A stretch of 64,000 nt of DNA, from assembly GCA_011009095.1 (NCBI GenBank), contig VTPC01000021.1:1-64000 (forward strand). Reading direction: 5' to 3'. Under the pieces are notes generated by a model. It was not told the DNA's origin. It made no database searches and saw only the letters and a program-made list of their open reading frames with translations. This DNA comes from Ignelater luminosus. Its lineage: Eukaryota > Arthropoda > Insecta > Coleoptera > Elateridae. Shown one piece after another: positions 11,880 through 23,200 of this stretch (its first letter is position 1; every line of letters begins with the position of its first letter). The translations under genes and the position numbers were made by a program.

Positions 11880-12610
11880 TCCCATTACGAAGAAGCTGTT
11901 GTCGTGTTCGATGGGTACTGAGAACAACTAAATACTAAAGATGAGGAACATTTGCAGGCTGGAAATGTAGATGTAAAAGTAGAAGACAACATTCAAATCC
12001 CTTTGGGCAGAGTGAGGTCCTTGTAAACTTAAAAAATAAAGAGCAGCTTATATCCCTCCTGACAGTTCACTTGAAGGAAAATAAATGTGAGGTGCTTCCA
12101 AAACCCTGAGGATGTAGATACTCTGATTGTTCAAACAGTAATCACAGAAGCTCAAAACAAATTGGAGGTGAAAGTAGTAGCTGACGACGCTGACCTATTG
12201 GTCATGTTAATTGCTTTTGCTTCTCCCAACTGCAGCTTGAAGATGATTGTGCCTGGCAAAGGCAACCAATCAAATATAACTCACAATTAGGGACATGAAA
12301 CCTGTTTTATCGTGTGTTTATGCCTTTACAGGCTGCGATTATGTGTCTCCAATATATAGGAAAGAGAAAACAGCCCCATTTTAAAAAGGTCAAGGCGTTG
12401 GGGCACTAAGAAACAAATTACTAATTTTTAACAACCCCAATGCGCAGGCAGGTGATATTGCTGATGCTGGCAACGGTTTTTTCCTGTCTGTATACGGATC
12501 AAAAAGAACGAACACTTGTTTGCTTTATATCACCAGATGTACTAAACGACTGCTGCCAATTAACCAGTGCAAGGAAAGTTCAAGTGACAACTTTCTACAA
12601 TTTGCGATGA
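11880..12610 (+). pseudogene. Transposon-borne protein with PIN/FEN-like acidic motifs, decayed
   Basis: Reading through one UGA (11919-11921) and about three frame changes gives, in order, VVVFDGY, an LGQSEVLVNLKNKEQLISLL segment, EDVDTLIV, VVADDADLLVMLI, then (12300-12500) YAFTGCDYVSP-like sequence and ADAGNGFFLSVYGS. These blocks match a protein family that is highly repeated in insects and cnidarians. The VFDG, (E/D)-(A/V)-D-T and D-x-D-x-L-x-x-L order resembles the acidic motifs of PIN/FEN1/XPG flap nucleases. That link is my inference, not an established assignment. This copy cannot make a full protein. It lies centred between the long inverted repeats, so it was probably the transposon's own gene. 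Confidence 0.6.
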
Positions 12611-12974
12611 AAGAATAAGTTTTATTCCTCTATATATATATATCCCTTGAACTATTGAGTATAGCGAAAAAACGCATTGACTTTTTTGTGAAAAAGTGTA
12701 CGTTCTTTAATTCTTTATATATTAAGGTAAGCTCTAAATTAAGTAGTTCTCGAGATATTGGCAGCAAAACTGAAAAAAACACAATTTTCGGACCCCTATC
12801 CCCCTCCCCTTTCCCAAACTCGGCGCTCTGATTACGGAGACTTTTTACCACATTTAGAGCAAAGGGTAATGAACAATTTAAGACACTGAAACCCTTTTTT
12901 TGAATTCCTGGCTTGTGAACTAATTTTACTGTACTATAGGTTACTGTTTGATGGTACGTTATAAAATTTTATAT

Positions 12975-13440
12975 CGGTTGTATTTTCAAAGTTTGTCTTA
13001 TGTCGTTATTTATTCTATCCATGACTGTCTTTCCTTCTATTTTTCTTAAACATATCAGTTCTGTGCAATTTATTTTGCTGCGCTCTCTTTGTGTGGTTCT
13101 CTCTTTCGGTATTTACGTTTTTGTTATGTTTATGTTCTTCATGCTGTTAAGTAATTTTCTTGCTGCTCCTATACTTTCCTTTACCTCTTCATACAATTTT
13201 CCGCCTGAGTCTGTATATTTAAATTTTTTCATTGTTGTAAAGAGTCTTCGTCTATCTGGATTCGGTTTTTTTTTTCATTTTTTTCTTATAAATATTATCT
13301 TATTAATGCTAATTTTTATGTTTATATTCTTCAAATGTCTCTTAAGTATTGCTAGGCTTTTGTTCGAGGTTTTTTGATCTTTTGCAATAATTGTTATGTC
13401 GACTACATACGTAGCATAGTTCCAAATATTTGTACATTTT
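12975..13440 (-). pseudogene. Second RTE-type reverse transcriptase fossil (catalytic loop to thumb)
   Basis: The minus strand reads NYATYVVDITIIAKDQKTSN, a decayed YADD catalytic box, then LKRHLKNINIKI. After a gap come KFKYTDSGGKLYEEVKESIG, AARKLLNSMKNINITKT and LRKIEGKTVMDRINND. These are hallmark blocks of insect RTE-like reverse transcriptases. The first catalytic aspartate has become valine, and stops are present. It abuts the R1-type LINE at 13486 but belongs to a different clade, so one element probably inserted next to or into the other. Confidence 0.65.
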
Positions 13441-13485
13441 TCATTTTTGAGTGTTCCATTGCCATTGGCGGCCCACTAAAAACCC

Positions 13486-15480
13486 CTATCTACTTTCCGA
13501 TAGTTGCCCTCCGCTCTGTACCGCCCTACTCCTCTCTTTCTTTATAATCCAACTGTTTGGGTTTCCTAGCATGATGTCTGGAATGGTGTCGGGGTACAAA
13601 TTCCTGTCAAGCTTTTCCTGAGTTTCTGTTCTAATCTGATTCTATATTTGGCAATGGAATATCGTATGTTCCACGTCATCTCTAACCCTACATGCGATGC
13701 ATCTATCGTTGTCTTTCTTTTCTATATGATGTAGGTATGCTCCAAAGCTCCCACGACCGGTAAGGAATTGCGTTGTCCAGTAATCAACTTGGCCATGTCT
13801 CCTGTTATACCATTTTCCTAAGTCTTTTATCAGGCGTCGAGTCCATCTTGCTTTCCTACTCGTTTCGTCCTCCTTGTGTGCCTCCCTCCTGCTTCTCCAT
13901 TTGTCCATAATATCTATGCGTATTTTATTTCTATTCTCCTTTACCTCTTTGAAAACCCTACCCCTCTCTTCTATCATTAGATCTATTGGTATCACCCTTG
14001 TTATTGTTTGCGCAGCTGGCGCTGATACAGTCGAATACGCCGCAATTATAGTTTTGGTCATTCTTCTCTGTGTGCTCAGTAGCTTATCTTTGTACTTTAC
14101 TGCATTTCCCACATATAATAGCAAGGAGTGCCCCATCCTGCACAGCACCTTCCTTTTCTTCTCCCGTGGGCCCCCTACACAGGATATGATTTTCATCAGG
14201 GCTTCAATTGATCTTTGCGTTTTCTTCACCATGCTGGCGTTTCTGTTTAGGAGTACTCTTAAGTACTTTGCCGTGTTCTTGCTACTGATGGTGTTATCAA
14301 GGAATCTGATGCTCAGTTCTCTTAGCCTTCTACCACCATGTAGTATAACCATCTGCGTTTTTTCGACGGCTACTTTTAACTTTTTTCTCTGTATTTCAAT
14401 GTACAGTCCATTCAAAGCTTTTTCTGCAATAGTTAAACCTCCTCTCTATACTTCTCGGTTACTGTTAGTGCCATATCATCGGCGAAGCACAGGATTTCGG
14501 TGTTTTTATGTAGGCTAGCTCTAACAACACTGTCAAAATAGATGTTCCAAAGTGTGGGACTCCGCAACTAGCTTCGCATTTTGCGCCAGAACTTAATACT
14601 TACTTTTTATAATTCAGATACCTTATTATTAAATTAACAATGTACGGGCTAATCTTCTTGCTATTTAGTTCTTTTATAATTCCACTCCATGTTGCTGTAT
14701 TGAAAGCTTTTTTTAAACCCAGAGCTATAAATATACAGAATTCTCTGTTTTTCAATGTCCTACCTTTTATCTTTTTTTATTATCTCGATGACCGTTGTTA
14801 ACGGATGCAGGGTAGGCATTTCTTTCCTTAATCCAAATTGCCTGCTCGATAGTACCCTTTTTTCATCGATCTCTTTCATTAGCCTGTTATTTATCAAGGC
14901 CTCCATAATCTTCCCCACTGTGCCGATCAGGCAGATTGACCTGTATTTCCTTTGTTCCGGGTCAAGTTTGGGCATCATTGCTACCGTGGCCTGTTTCCAT
15001 ATTCTCGGGAATATTTCAATTTTCAGGAATCTATTATATACCTGATATTATCCGGGCCTGGCGCCTTATCTTTTTTTAAGTTATTTTCTACTTTCACCAG
15101 CTCTTCCGTGGTAACATAAGGCCTTTTGGGTCCGTTCAGCTCTACGTGTGTCTTCCTTTCGTTCTTGGGAAAAAGCTCTTCTACCACCCTCATTTCTTCG
15201 ACTTCTTTTAGGGTCACTTTCACCTTTAACCCTAACTTTTTGGTGACAATCTTGTAGGCGTTTTGCTCTAGTTCCCTAAGTGGCTCTAATCATTTGTCAT
15301 ATTTGTTCTTTCTAATAGCTTCTTTTAATATTTCCTGTTTGCTTTATGCACCGTCCTCCTTTTCTCTAGTTCGTTGTCATTAGCGACTCTACCGTTCCTC
15401 GCTTTTGTATAGATTCTTCTAGACTTAATCTAGTCGTTTCTTTTATTTTCTATATCACGGTTCCACTAGTAGACCGGATC
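13486..15480 (-). pseudogene. R1-clade non-LTR retrotransposon, 5'-truncated
   Basis: The minus strand carries most of an R1-type ORF2. KKDKAPGPDNI (15100-15050) is the start of the reverse transcriptase. YRSICLIGTVGKIMEALINN and SSRQFGLRKEMPTLHPLTTV (14960-14790) follow, then a GIKKAFNTATW-like palm motif out of frame (about 14720). SPTLWNIYFDSVV and CFADDMALTV come next, with FADD codons at 14475-14486. The thumb and C-terminal region (14415-13642) includes VGGPREKKRKVLCRM, then QFLTGRGSFGAYLHHI and the zinc finger CIACRVRDDVEHTIFHC. A TAG interrupts just after, but the frame continues to TAG at 13486-13488 (YPDTIPDIMLGNP..). The endonuclease and ORF1 are absent. R1-clade elements often target rDNA or telomeric repeats; this copy sits in an intron. 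Confidence 0.85.
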
Positions 15481-15484
15481 TAGA

Positions 15485-17141
15485 TATGTTTGCGTTACTA
15501 AATTCTATCCAAATTATTAATAATATAATATTACGTTATCGTTTCCACATAAAGTTAAATGTTATGATTTCACAGTTTTACTTTCTTTTACACAGACTAG
15601 TTACTAGTTACAATAGCGTGCTTGTTTTTGTGTTGTCAGAGTCTTTTCTTTCGAAACAATTTTTTAGAATTGCGTATCATTTTATGACGGACCACTTACA
15701 GGCGTTAATTTAAAAAGTCTCAGAGTTTTAGTAGCTGACAAAGCAAATTGTTGTTTTTGGCATTAAACAAATTGCAATTTGGAATTTGAATAAAAGTTTT
15801 CATAATCATCAAATGAGAAGCATGCAGTGATAAAGCATTTTTTATTTTAATTTTTACATTGCTTATTAGATCACATACCACCGAAGTATATAGTGACATC
15901 ACAGCCCAGCCTAGCCCACGGTCAATTTGGACAAGAATTTGTAGTTTGTGAGTTTATACAGATGAGATTTCTCGATTTAAACATAAACGGTTAAGGGTCA
16001 TTGTAAGAGGTGGTTATAATGTGCTTTTTTTAGTTAGTTTGCAAGAATTCTTGCCTCGTGAATAAGTATGACGAACGGTGATTAAAGAGGTAAGGTTATA
16101 GTCACTCTAAAAGTTATATGTTGAAACCTAAGCATGTCCTGATAGTTGATGTTTGAAGATTCAATTTGTTTTGTTTTGGTTGTCTTCTTTTTTTTTTCTG
16201 GCAAAATTAGTGATACGGATTAACGCTCTAGGAACAATATTGTTAGTTCACTCTCCTGCCCTGCTAGTTGGACGATTAGCGGGATTTTGGGCGTGATTAA
16301 TCCTTCGATTGTAACCATTAATTTCATCATCTGTCTAAATGACTTGACTTAATTTTTAGTTGCAAACGCAAATTTATGCGCAAATGCTTGACCGAACCCA
16401 TACATCTCTATCGTAAGATTTCATTCTTGGATTTCTTGACGATTTCAAAGTAGCAAATTGTCAAACAGTTAGTTATAGTTATTGGTTTTCTCAAATTGCG
16501 AGAAGTGGTGTCCCTCCATTACAAATGATGTTAGGATGCTTGTGGATTTTTATTGCTTTCTTTATTTTTTCATTGTTGGTACATAAGATAGTAGAATGAT
16601 CTTATGTCTCGTTTTATGTTGATGCTCGGCAACTAAAAACTTAGATCTAAAAACTTTGTTGTTTCTTTTATTGTAATAGGCAGCAAGCCGAATAAACTGA
16701 GAAGCTTTATCGGAGTAACAGCAAACGGTTTTGTCAATTCATATTGGTAATTTGCACAAATCCACAGATCATTAGCGCTACTTGTATATCGTAGTATTTG
16801 ACATGCAAGTGCAAATTACTACGCCTGGCACTGATTAATTGCATATTGGATTAATCAACAATAGTCAGATAAACTTAACAAGAAATTTAAATATATTTAG
16901 AATCACAATGAATTTGTCTAAATTTAACAATTGCCTTTTAAAATTAATGATCACTGAATGTTTTTCTTGCAAAACAGTTTTAATTAAGAACTTAAAGTAC
17001 TGCTAACAAGCTCATTATTTTTACTTTTAGAAAGTACGTTTTTGCTGTTTTTCAACAATTTCTTTGTCCCAGACTGTTTAATTGCCAGATTAAAACGCCC
17101 TTTGAACACTATTAGATTAAAAGTTATTTTTCTATACTTAC
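15485..17141. other. Intron sequence with no recognised exon
   Basis: This is the stretch directly downstream of AOX exon 9. I looked on the minus strand for molybdopterin-domain exons and found none. AT-rich. Confidence 0.5.
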
Positions 17142-17260
17142 CATTGCTTCATCTTTGTTAATATTACTTATTACTGAATGCGGAGGTGCTTTAGCCAGCA
17201 CAAATGCAGCGAACAGCTGTCCCGGTCGATCAGGTTTATCGAAAATATATTCAGCCTGAC
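17142..17260 (-). CDS. AOX: Aldehyde oxidase exon 9 (start of molybdopterin domain; last exon found)
   Basis: This 119-bp exon completes the glycine and reads GQAEYIFDKPDRPGQLFAAF, the first strand of the molybdopterin domain. It ends KDEAM at a GTAAGT donor. After it the family expects LPGV-like sequence and some 650 more residues containing the molybdopterin and catalytic glutamate motifs. I saw no exon of that kind on the minus strand from 17141 to 1, so the next intron is at least 17.1 kb or the gene is truncated. Confidence 0.85.
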
Positions 17261-20200
17261 CTGCAAAATCGAAAGGTTGTAAAAATTTTTCGTTATTTTT
17301 TACATATTTAACTTATCAATACCCGTGCATTGAGCAAGTGCTTCGAGTTTCGGTATTGGTTGTGTCAACGGATAAAGCGATTCGTTCGTTTCATAATCCT
17401 GACTTCCCTTCGAAACGGGACGTAATTTATTTTGTTTCAAGCCTCCACTTTTGTTTCGGGGTGATATTTTATCGTCAGGAGTTATACTTAATATAAACTG
17501 TAGGTTTAAGTAGTAAATCACATTTTTGATATGAAACAAAAATAAATGTTACTTACTTTATAACATAGAGCGATAGCCAATTTTCTCCTGAACACAGGAT
17601 CGGGATCTGGTAAGATATGATCAGGATTAATTTCTTTCTCTAGCTCTTGAAATAAACCCTGCAATGTGTTGTTGTCGAATAATTGTTTTCCAACTAAATA
17701 CTTTTCTGCGTTGCTGGCGTGAATGAATGATGGATTAATACTTCCATAAACAATGCGGGCTGATTCGACATTATTGTTCGAATCTAATTTTAGTAGAAAT
17801 CCAGCGTTTACCAAAGCGTGAGCATTTTGAGCTCTTGGCATAATCTTTAAGAAGTTGTCAAGGTAAATTATAAAAGAAAATGTCATACTAAAGGAAAGAA
17901 TAAAAGTTGTTACCTTATAACTTTCATATCTGTAAGAGTTATCTAGAGCGGGTAATGTAAAACTTTTTATAATTTTATTTTTCATATCAAAAGACAAGAA
18001 GTCGACCATGTTCTTGGTAGTTTCTTGATTATCCGCTCCAACTGCACAAAAATGTTTTCCTTCTGTATTATTCGGTTTAATATTGATGGAAAACGCATAC
18101 TCACTTATTTGCATAGTTGCTCCTGCTGTTTCAAACATCAAATAAATGTCAGATGGAAATTCATGATATTCGTGTTTTGTGAATATATTTCCAGCTAATG
18201 TTCCAGTCTAAAATATAATATTTAGTATAACCTGAACTTTAAAAACGTTTCAGTTACGTACATTTCTCACGGGTACATTTGCTATTAAATCGATGTGATC
18301 TCCCAGCTTTTCCAAATATGAAAATTTAGAATTCTCCTTTGATAATTGATAAAATAAAGCCATTGCGTCTGTGAGGGACATGTTAGCCCCTATTGTTAGG
18401 CTGTCATTGTTTACCGTATGATCTTTAAGGTCTTTCACACTTGTGATGTCTATGTAAATGTCCGGGTTTTTGGTTCTTCTGTAAACACCTGAAACAACAG
18501 GTTAAAATAACATTTTGTATCTATTGTTTGTACATAATTTAATTTCAAAATGTTTGGATACAAAAGTAGTGTTTCAAAACAATTTATTGATTACTATGAA
18601 AATAGTTTACAAAACGTTCACCTAATTTAACAAATTGCAATACACATTTTAAAACAAACCAATTTGATTTTAAAATTATGACTACAACTGCAATGCAGTT
18701 TTCTTTTGAATTCTTATCTAAAAAAGGACAAAATAATTTATGCTGCACGGACCTTAGTAGAGATTATGTAGAGATTAGCTGGATAAAAGGTAAAATTTAG
18801 GTAAACGTTTAGATTATAAAGTACCTTTGTGTTGGGTTTAACATAAAAAATCGCTCTTGAAAAAATTCGCTTAAAAAGTGTAGCTACTGCATTGCGTCTA
18901 AGATTAAACACCTCGTAAATTTGATGATTTTAAAGGCGCAGCAGTTTTTGCAGACAATTAATATCTAGGTTTACAAAGTGAAATGCAAATTTTAAATATA
19001 CACGGAAACTGTTTATTTAGTATCAGGAAAAAAACTTCAAACGAAATTTCATCAAGTCAATTTCCAGCACAGGGCACTTTGTTTGAAAGATTTGTATCTC
19101 GGGCATAATAATAATTAGTTCACGAAAAGTTTCTGTTTTTTTTTTGTAGAAAAATGGAAACTAAAAAGGAGTAATGTTTAGGTATTTTTATGAAAGTACA
19201 ATTTTGGGTTTAACGATTTTATTTCAATTTTTCGGCTAATACTTTACACGTTCAGTGTCATTATATATTATGACAATCTTCACTAGTTTAATAGCTTTTG
19301 ATATTTATTAACACACCCAGTTATTTAGAAATATAAAAAAGTTAAAATCTATTCAAAACACAGTTTATGTCATTTGCTAATTAAAGTGTAAATAAAAGCT
19401 TCTATTGCAATTTCTCTTTTTCATTATTAAACTTTAATTAAATCTGTTGCAAAGTTGTAATTAGCATTAACCTTTCTTTGAGTAGAAAAATTTCATTTAA
19501 TTCTAATTTCTATAATTACCATAATTATTTGAGTGGTGAAAAGGTACAAATAATAACTTTTTTTTTGTTTTCATTTTAATTATTGGGTATGGTAATTACA
19601 GATGTTTTTGTATGATGATCGCTTGAGATTTATTGTGCCTACAACAATGTAACATTATTAATACTGAAAACAAAAAATTCAATGGAAATTTCCGAGTGAG
19701 GATTTTCTTTTACAAAAAAGATTTTGCTTTACTAAATAATTTATTTAAAAGCTTTTTTTGTTAGTTCTACTTTTCTATTCAGCCTTCAGATTTTAATACT
19801 GTATATTACACTTAAGATATTTTTTCTTCCACACTATCTTGTGATTAAATCTCATGATATCTTACAAACAAAATAGACAAAAGCTCTGCTAACAATCATA
19901 GCCGGTAGATCCGAATTTAAATTAAACTACAACATATTTGAATAACGTCATAAATATCTTAGCAGGTTGTTAGTTATTGAAACTTCTATCCGGCAGTTAT
20001 TTGGCCCGGTACAAGTTCTAAACATTTATTTTGTTTATCTTCATTTCAGAATATTGCAGGAATACACCTCTATTATGTTGTTTTCCGTACACTAAATTGC
20101 ACCAACTTGAAATTCCTTGAATTGCCATAAATACTGAATTATCCATTTAGCCTTATATTTACAAGTTGTGGACTGCATTCCGGTGCAGTTTGTTAAACAA

Positions 20201-23200
20201 CGTCAGATGTAGTTTGTCCCTCAAGGGTGTCTTAAATAATTATAATCTTGCAGTGTCCACAAACTTTTATTTCAATCAACCTGATTTAAATTGGCTTTGA
20301 ATAAAAATAGAAATCCAAAATTTAAAAATTAAAAATATCTACAAGCGTTTAGTAGTAGTTAACCCGGAAAAGTGTAAGTTTAGTAGTTATCTTTAACCAA
20401 TAATTTTTAAGAAGCTTTTATCTTTAAGAAGCGCTCCATCTTTCAGTGAAAATAGTGATCTTGAATAAAAGGAAGCAAAAATCGTTGTCCTCAGACAAAA
20501 TAAAAAGTTCGTGTGTTTTATTCTTCCGTTTGGAAACGGACTGCTTTAGGAGTACAAAGCTTGATTTTCAATCCAAAATATAGATTTGAGCATAACAATG
20601 TGAATACTATACGTATATTACTACCGGAAGCAACAGAAGCAGAAATAATTGAAACATAAACCAGTGACTCACTGTATATAAAACTGTAAAAATGTAGTAA
20701 TCTAAATAAACAAAAAAAAAGAAAGTTAATAAGAGTAATAAAAAGCAACCAAGACTGTCATAGTTAGTGGTTCATAATTCTCTCTTAATTTAATACGAGG
20801 TCGTTGTACCATTCAAGTTAAACACTTGATTAAAATCAATTTCGAACAACCAGCTTTAAAATTTCGCTTATAACAGAATTTAATAAAACTATCTTTTCTT
20901 AAGAGTTTTCTTACAATTTTCTTTTAAGGACTTCTAGAGAAAAAATGCCACAAGAAAACTAAGTTACTTTGAGTCAGTCATTTTTCTACAAAAACCTTAA
21001 AAAGTCCACAGGAACTAACTAGAATCTTAGGCGATAAAGATAAGAAAAGAAATTTAATTAAAAATCTTACCAAAGTTCTTAATTGACTTTTCAGGAACTT
21101 AGTGGTAATGTGTTAACATTAACTAAAACTGAAACACTTTTTTAGCCCAGATAACTTAATTAAGGTCTTAACTGCTGAATCGCCCTTTTGACGCTACATA
21201 TTTAATTCAAAAAGATCCTTTTTCCCTCTCGACTTCCAGAATCTTTTAGTGGACTTGCAATGGATTATGGTCTTGTATTCAATCATTTATTCTAAATTTT
21301 GTTATATGGCTCTAAATTATTTATTTAGAATGTTTTTCTCATAGATTTTATACAACATAACAATTTCTTGCAGTCAAGCTGATGGTACTGGCCTTATCTG
21401 CAAAGGCAGGATTGTGATACTGGCGCCCATAACGTCATGTCAGTAAAAATTAAGCCACTTTTGCTAAAATATCATCTAGGTTCAGATAACGTGTTGGATA
21501 TCTTTTGCAGTACTAAATTTAGAGTTAGACAGTACGTCAATTCAGAACATGCACACATGCAGCAGAAATTCCATATTAAATGGATGAATAGTCAACCTAT
21601 TCCCTGACATGATGTGTCTTTGCCACGTGCAAAAGCTTCTTACCTAGGACAAAAGAATTTTTTTGAATTTGTAGACGATAAGCACTTTAATATTGTGGTA
21701 ATCCAAAAAGGAATGATCAAGAGACTATTTCAGAGAGCTAACATAATATTAGTGTTGTATCAAAATGCCCCTTCGGGTCATGTAAGTAACATTCTTTAAA
21801 TACTTTTAATAAATGTATATAGCGAGTTTATGTCGCGCCTCAATCACCATATTATCTGAGTGGGTAGAGATCTCGCTGTTGAGCAAAGACGGAGTTAAAA
21901 TTGGGGAAAGAGAACTGGCGAACCAACGAAAGCTGGCGAGTGCATATTACTTAATCTACGCCGTGGTTATGAGTGTTTGCAGAATCTCTAACATAATAGC
22001 AGAAAAACTACAAACTTCAACACAAGAAACAAATAAAAGAATGAATATAGGCAATCTAATTGGCATGCATTCTATTAGTTAAAACAGCCTTTAAGTACGT
22101 ACCTCGAAAGTATTTGACTATTTCGACGCTTACCAAGGTGTAAAGCATCATGTCACAACTATTACTTATGAGTTATCCTATGACTTCTTATTGACCTGCA
22201 GACATTTGTTTCCTCACTGTTCTCATAAAGATTCAGCAGACATGATAAGGCAGCGAAATGCAAATCGTTATTTACAGACTGCTATAATTGTACAAAAGCG
22301 GAGTCACCCAATAAAAAATTCAGGTACTGCAAGCTTATTAAAAAAGGAGAAAGAGGTAGGAAGAAGGCAGACGTGCAAGAACCACCATAAAAATTGAAAA
22401 AAGTCATTAAAGAGTGGACAAGTTTACACTAAGCAGTTAACCCAAGACCATAGGTAGTTGTAAAACCGGCACTAATAAGGGACGTAATGATGCACCAGAC
22501 AGATAAGACAATTTAAATAACGAGATGTTGTTTGGTCAAGATACAACTACTGCAGGATGATAATGATTTAAAACACTCTTGTGAGACAAACTACACTTGT
22601 ACAGTGTCTGACAAACTACAACTAAATGCCCTCTATATCATTAAATACTTGAATTGATTAAATACAAACTATTATTTAGAAATAACATTTTCTAAGTCTC
22701 CACCGTTCTCATTTTGACACAACTGTTATCTTCATTGAAGATCGTTCATTAAGTAACGCTGAGTTTTGATTAAATAGATCAATTTCCACAAAAATATTGT
22801 CCTTTAGGACACATAGGCGATATCTCTACTTTTAAAGTATCCCCACAAAATGCCCTTTTACACCAATATTCGCAGAATTTCGAAATTTAGTCACCCAAAC
22901 AATAATGGTGTTGCTCGAAGGTACTTGTCCATGATTACCAACAGTAAAATGACGTCGAGATCTTCTCGGTACTGTTGAGACAGATTCGTTCTTAAAATAT
23001 ATCTTAAGAATAAAAATTCTAAATTGATCAGTTCATTATTGCAGAAAATTAACTGATACTTCTATTTGTCTTGGCTGTTATGTTTCTGTATTACTAATCC
23101 TAAATAAAATTTCCATCTTTCTAGTTTATAAATTCATTAATCATTATTTATTTTATTTTATGATTAACACATAAAAATTTACTTAATAATAAAAACCATC

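Larger units (their letters stand above)
11392..12960 (+). mobile_element. DNA transposon with about 310-bp terminal inverted repeats
   Basis: The left end AACGTACCGTCAAAAAGTAA (from 11392) matches the reverse complement of the right end (to 12960), AACGTACC(A)TCAAA(C)AGTAACCT. Similarity continues inward for about 310 bp: TAGTACAGTAAAATTAG, TTCATTACCCTTTxCTCTAA, AAGAACGTA, ACAAAAAAGTCA and others, to about 11845 and 12650. The left repeat carries a 136-bp extra block (11416-11551) absent from the right one. The ends may be flanked by TTAA/TTAT, with the element then starting CGTACC, but one of the four bases differs. The interior holds one decayed gene (11880-12610). The superfamily is not one that I can name. 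Confidence 0.75.

Noticed and set aside
12633-12645. TA dinucleotide run as a regulatory site
   Set aside because: A short simple repeat inside a transposon; nothing supports a function.
13000-13377. 125-codon plus-strand frame resembling a membrane protein
   Set aside because: It is antisense to the second RTE-type fossil, which has recognisable reverse transcriptase blocks.
13874-14518. 214-codon plus-strand frame, leucine/serine-rich
   Set aside because: It is the mirror of the R1-type reverse transcriptase on the minus strand; its hydrophobic look is an antisense artefact.
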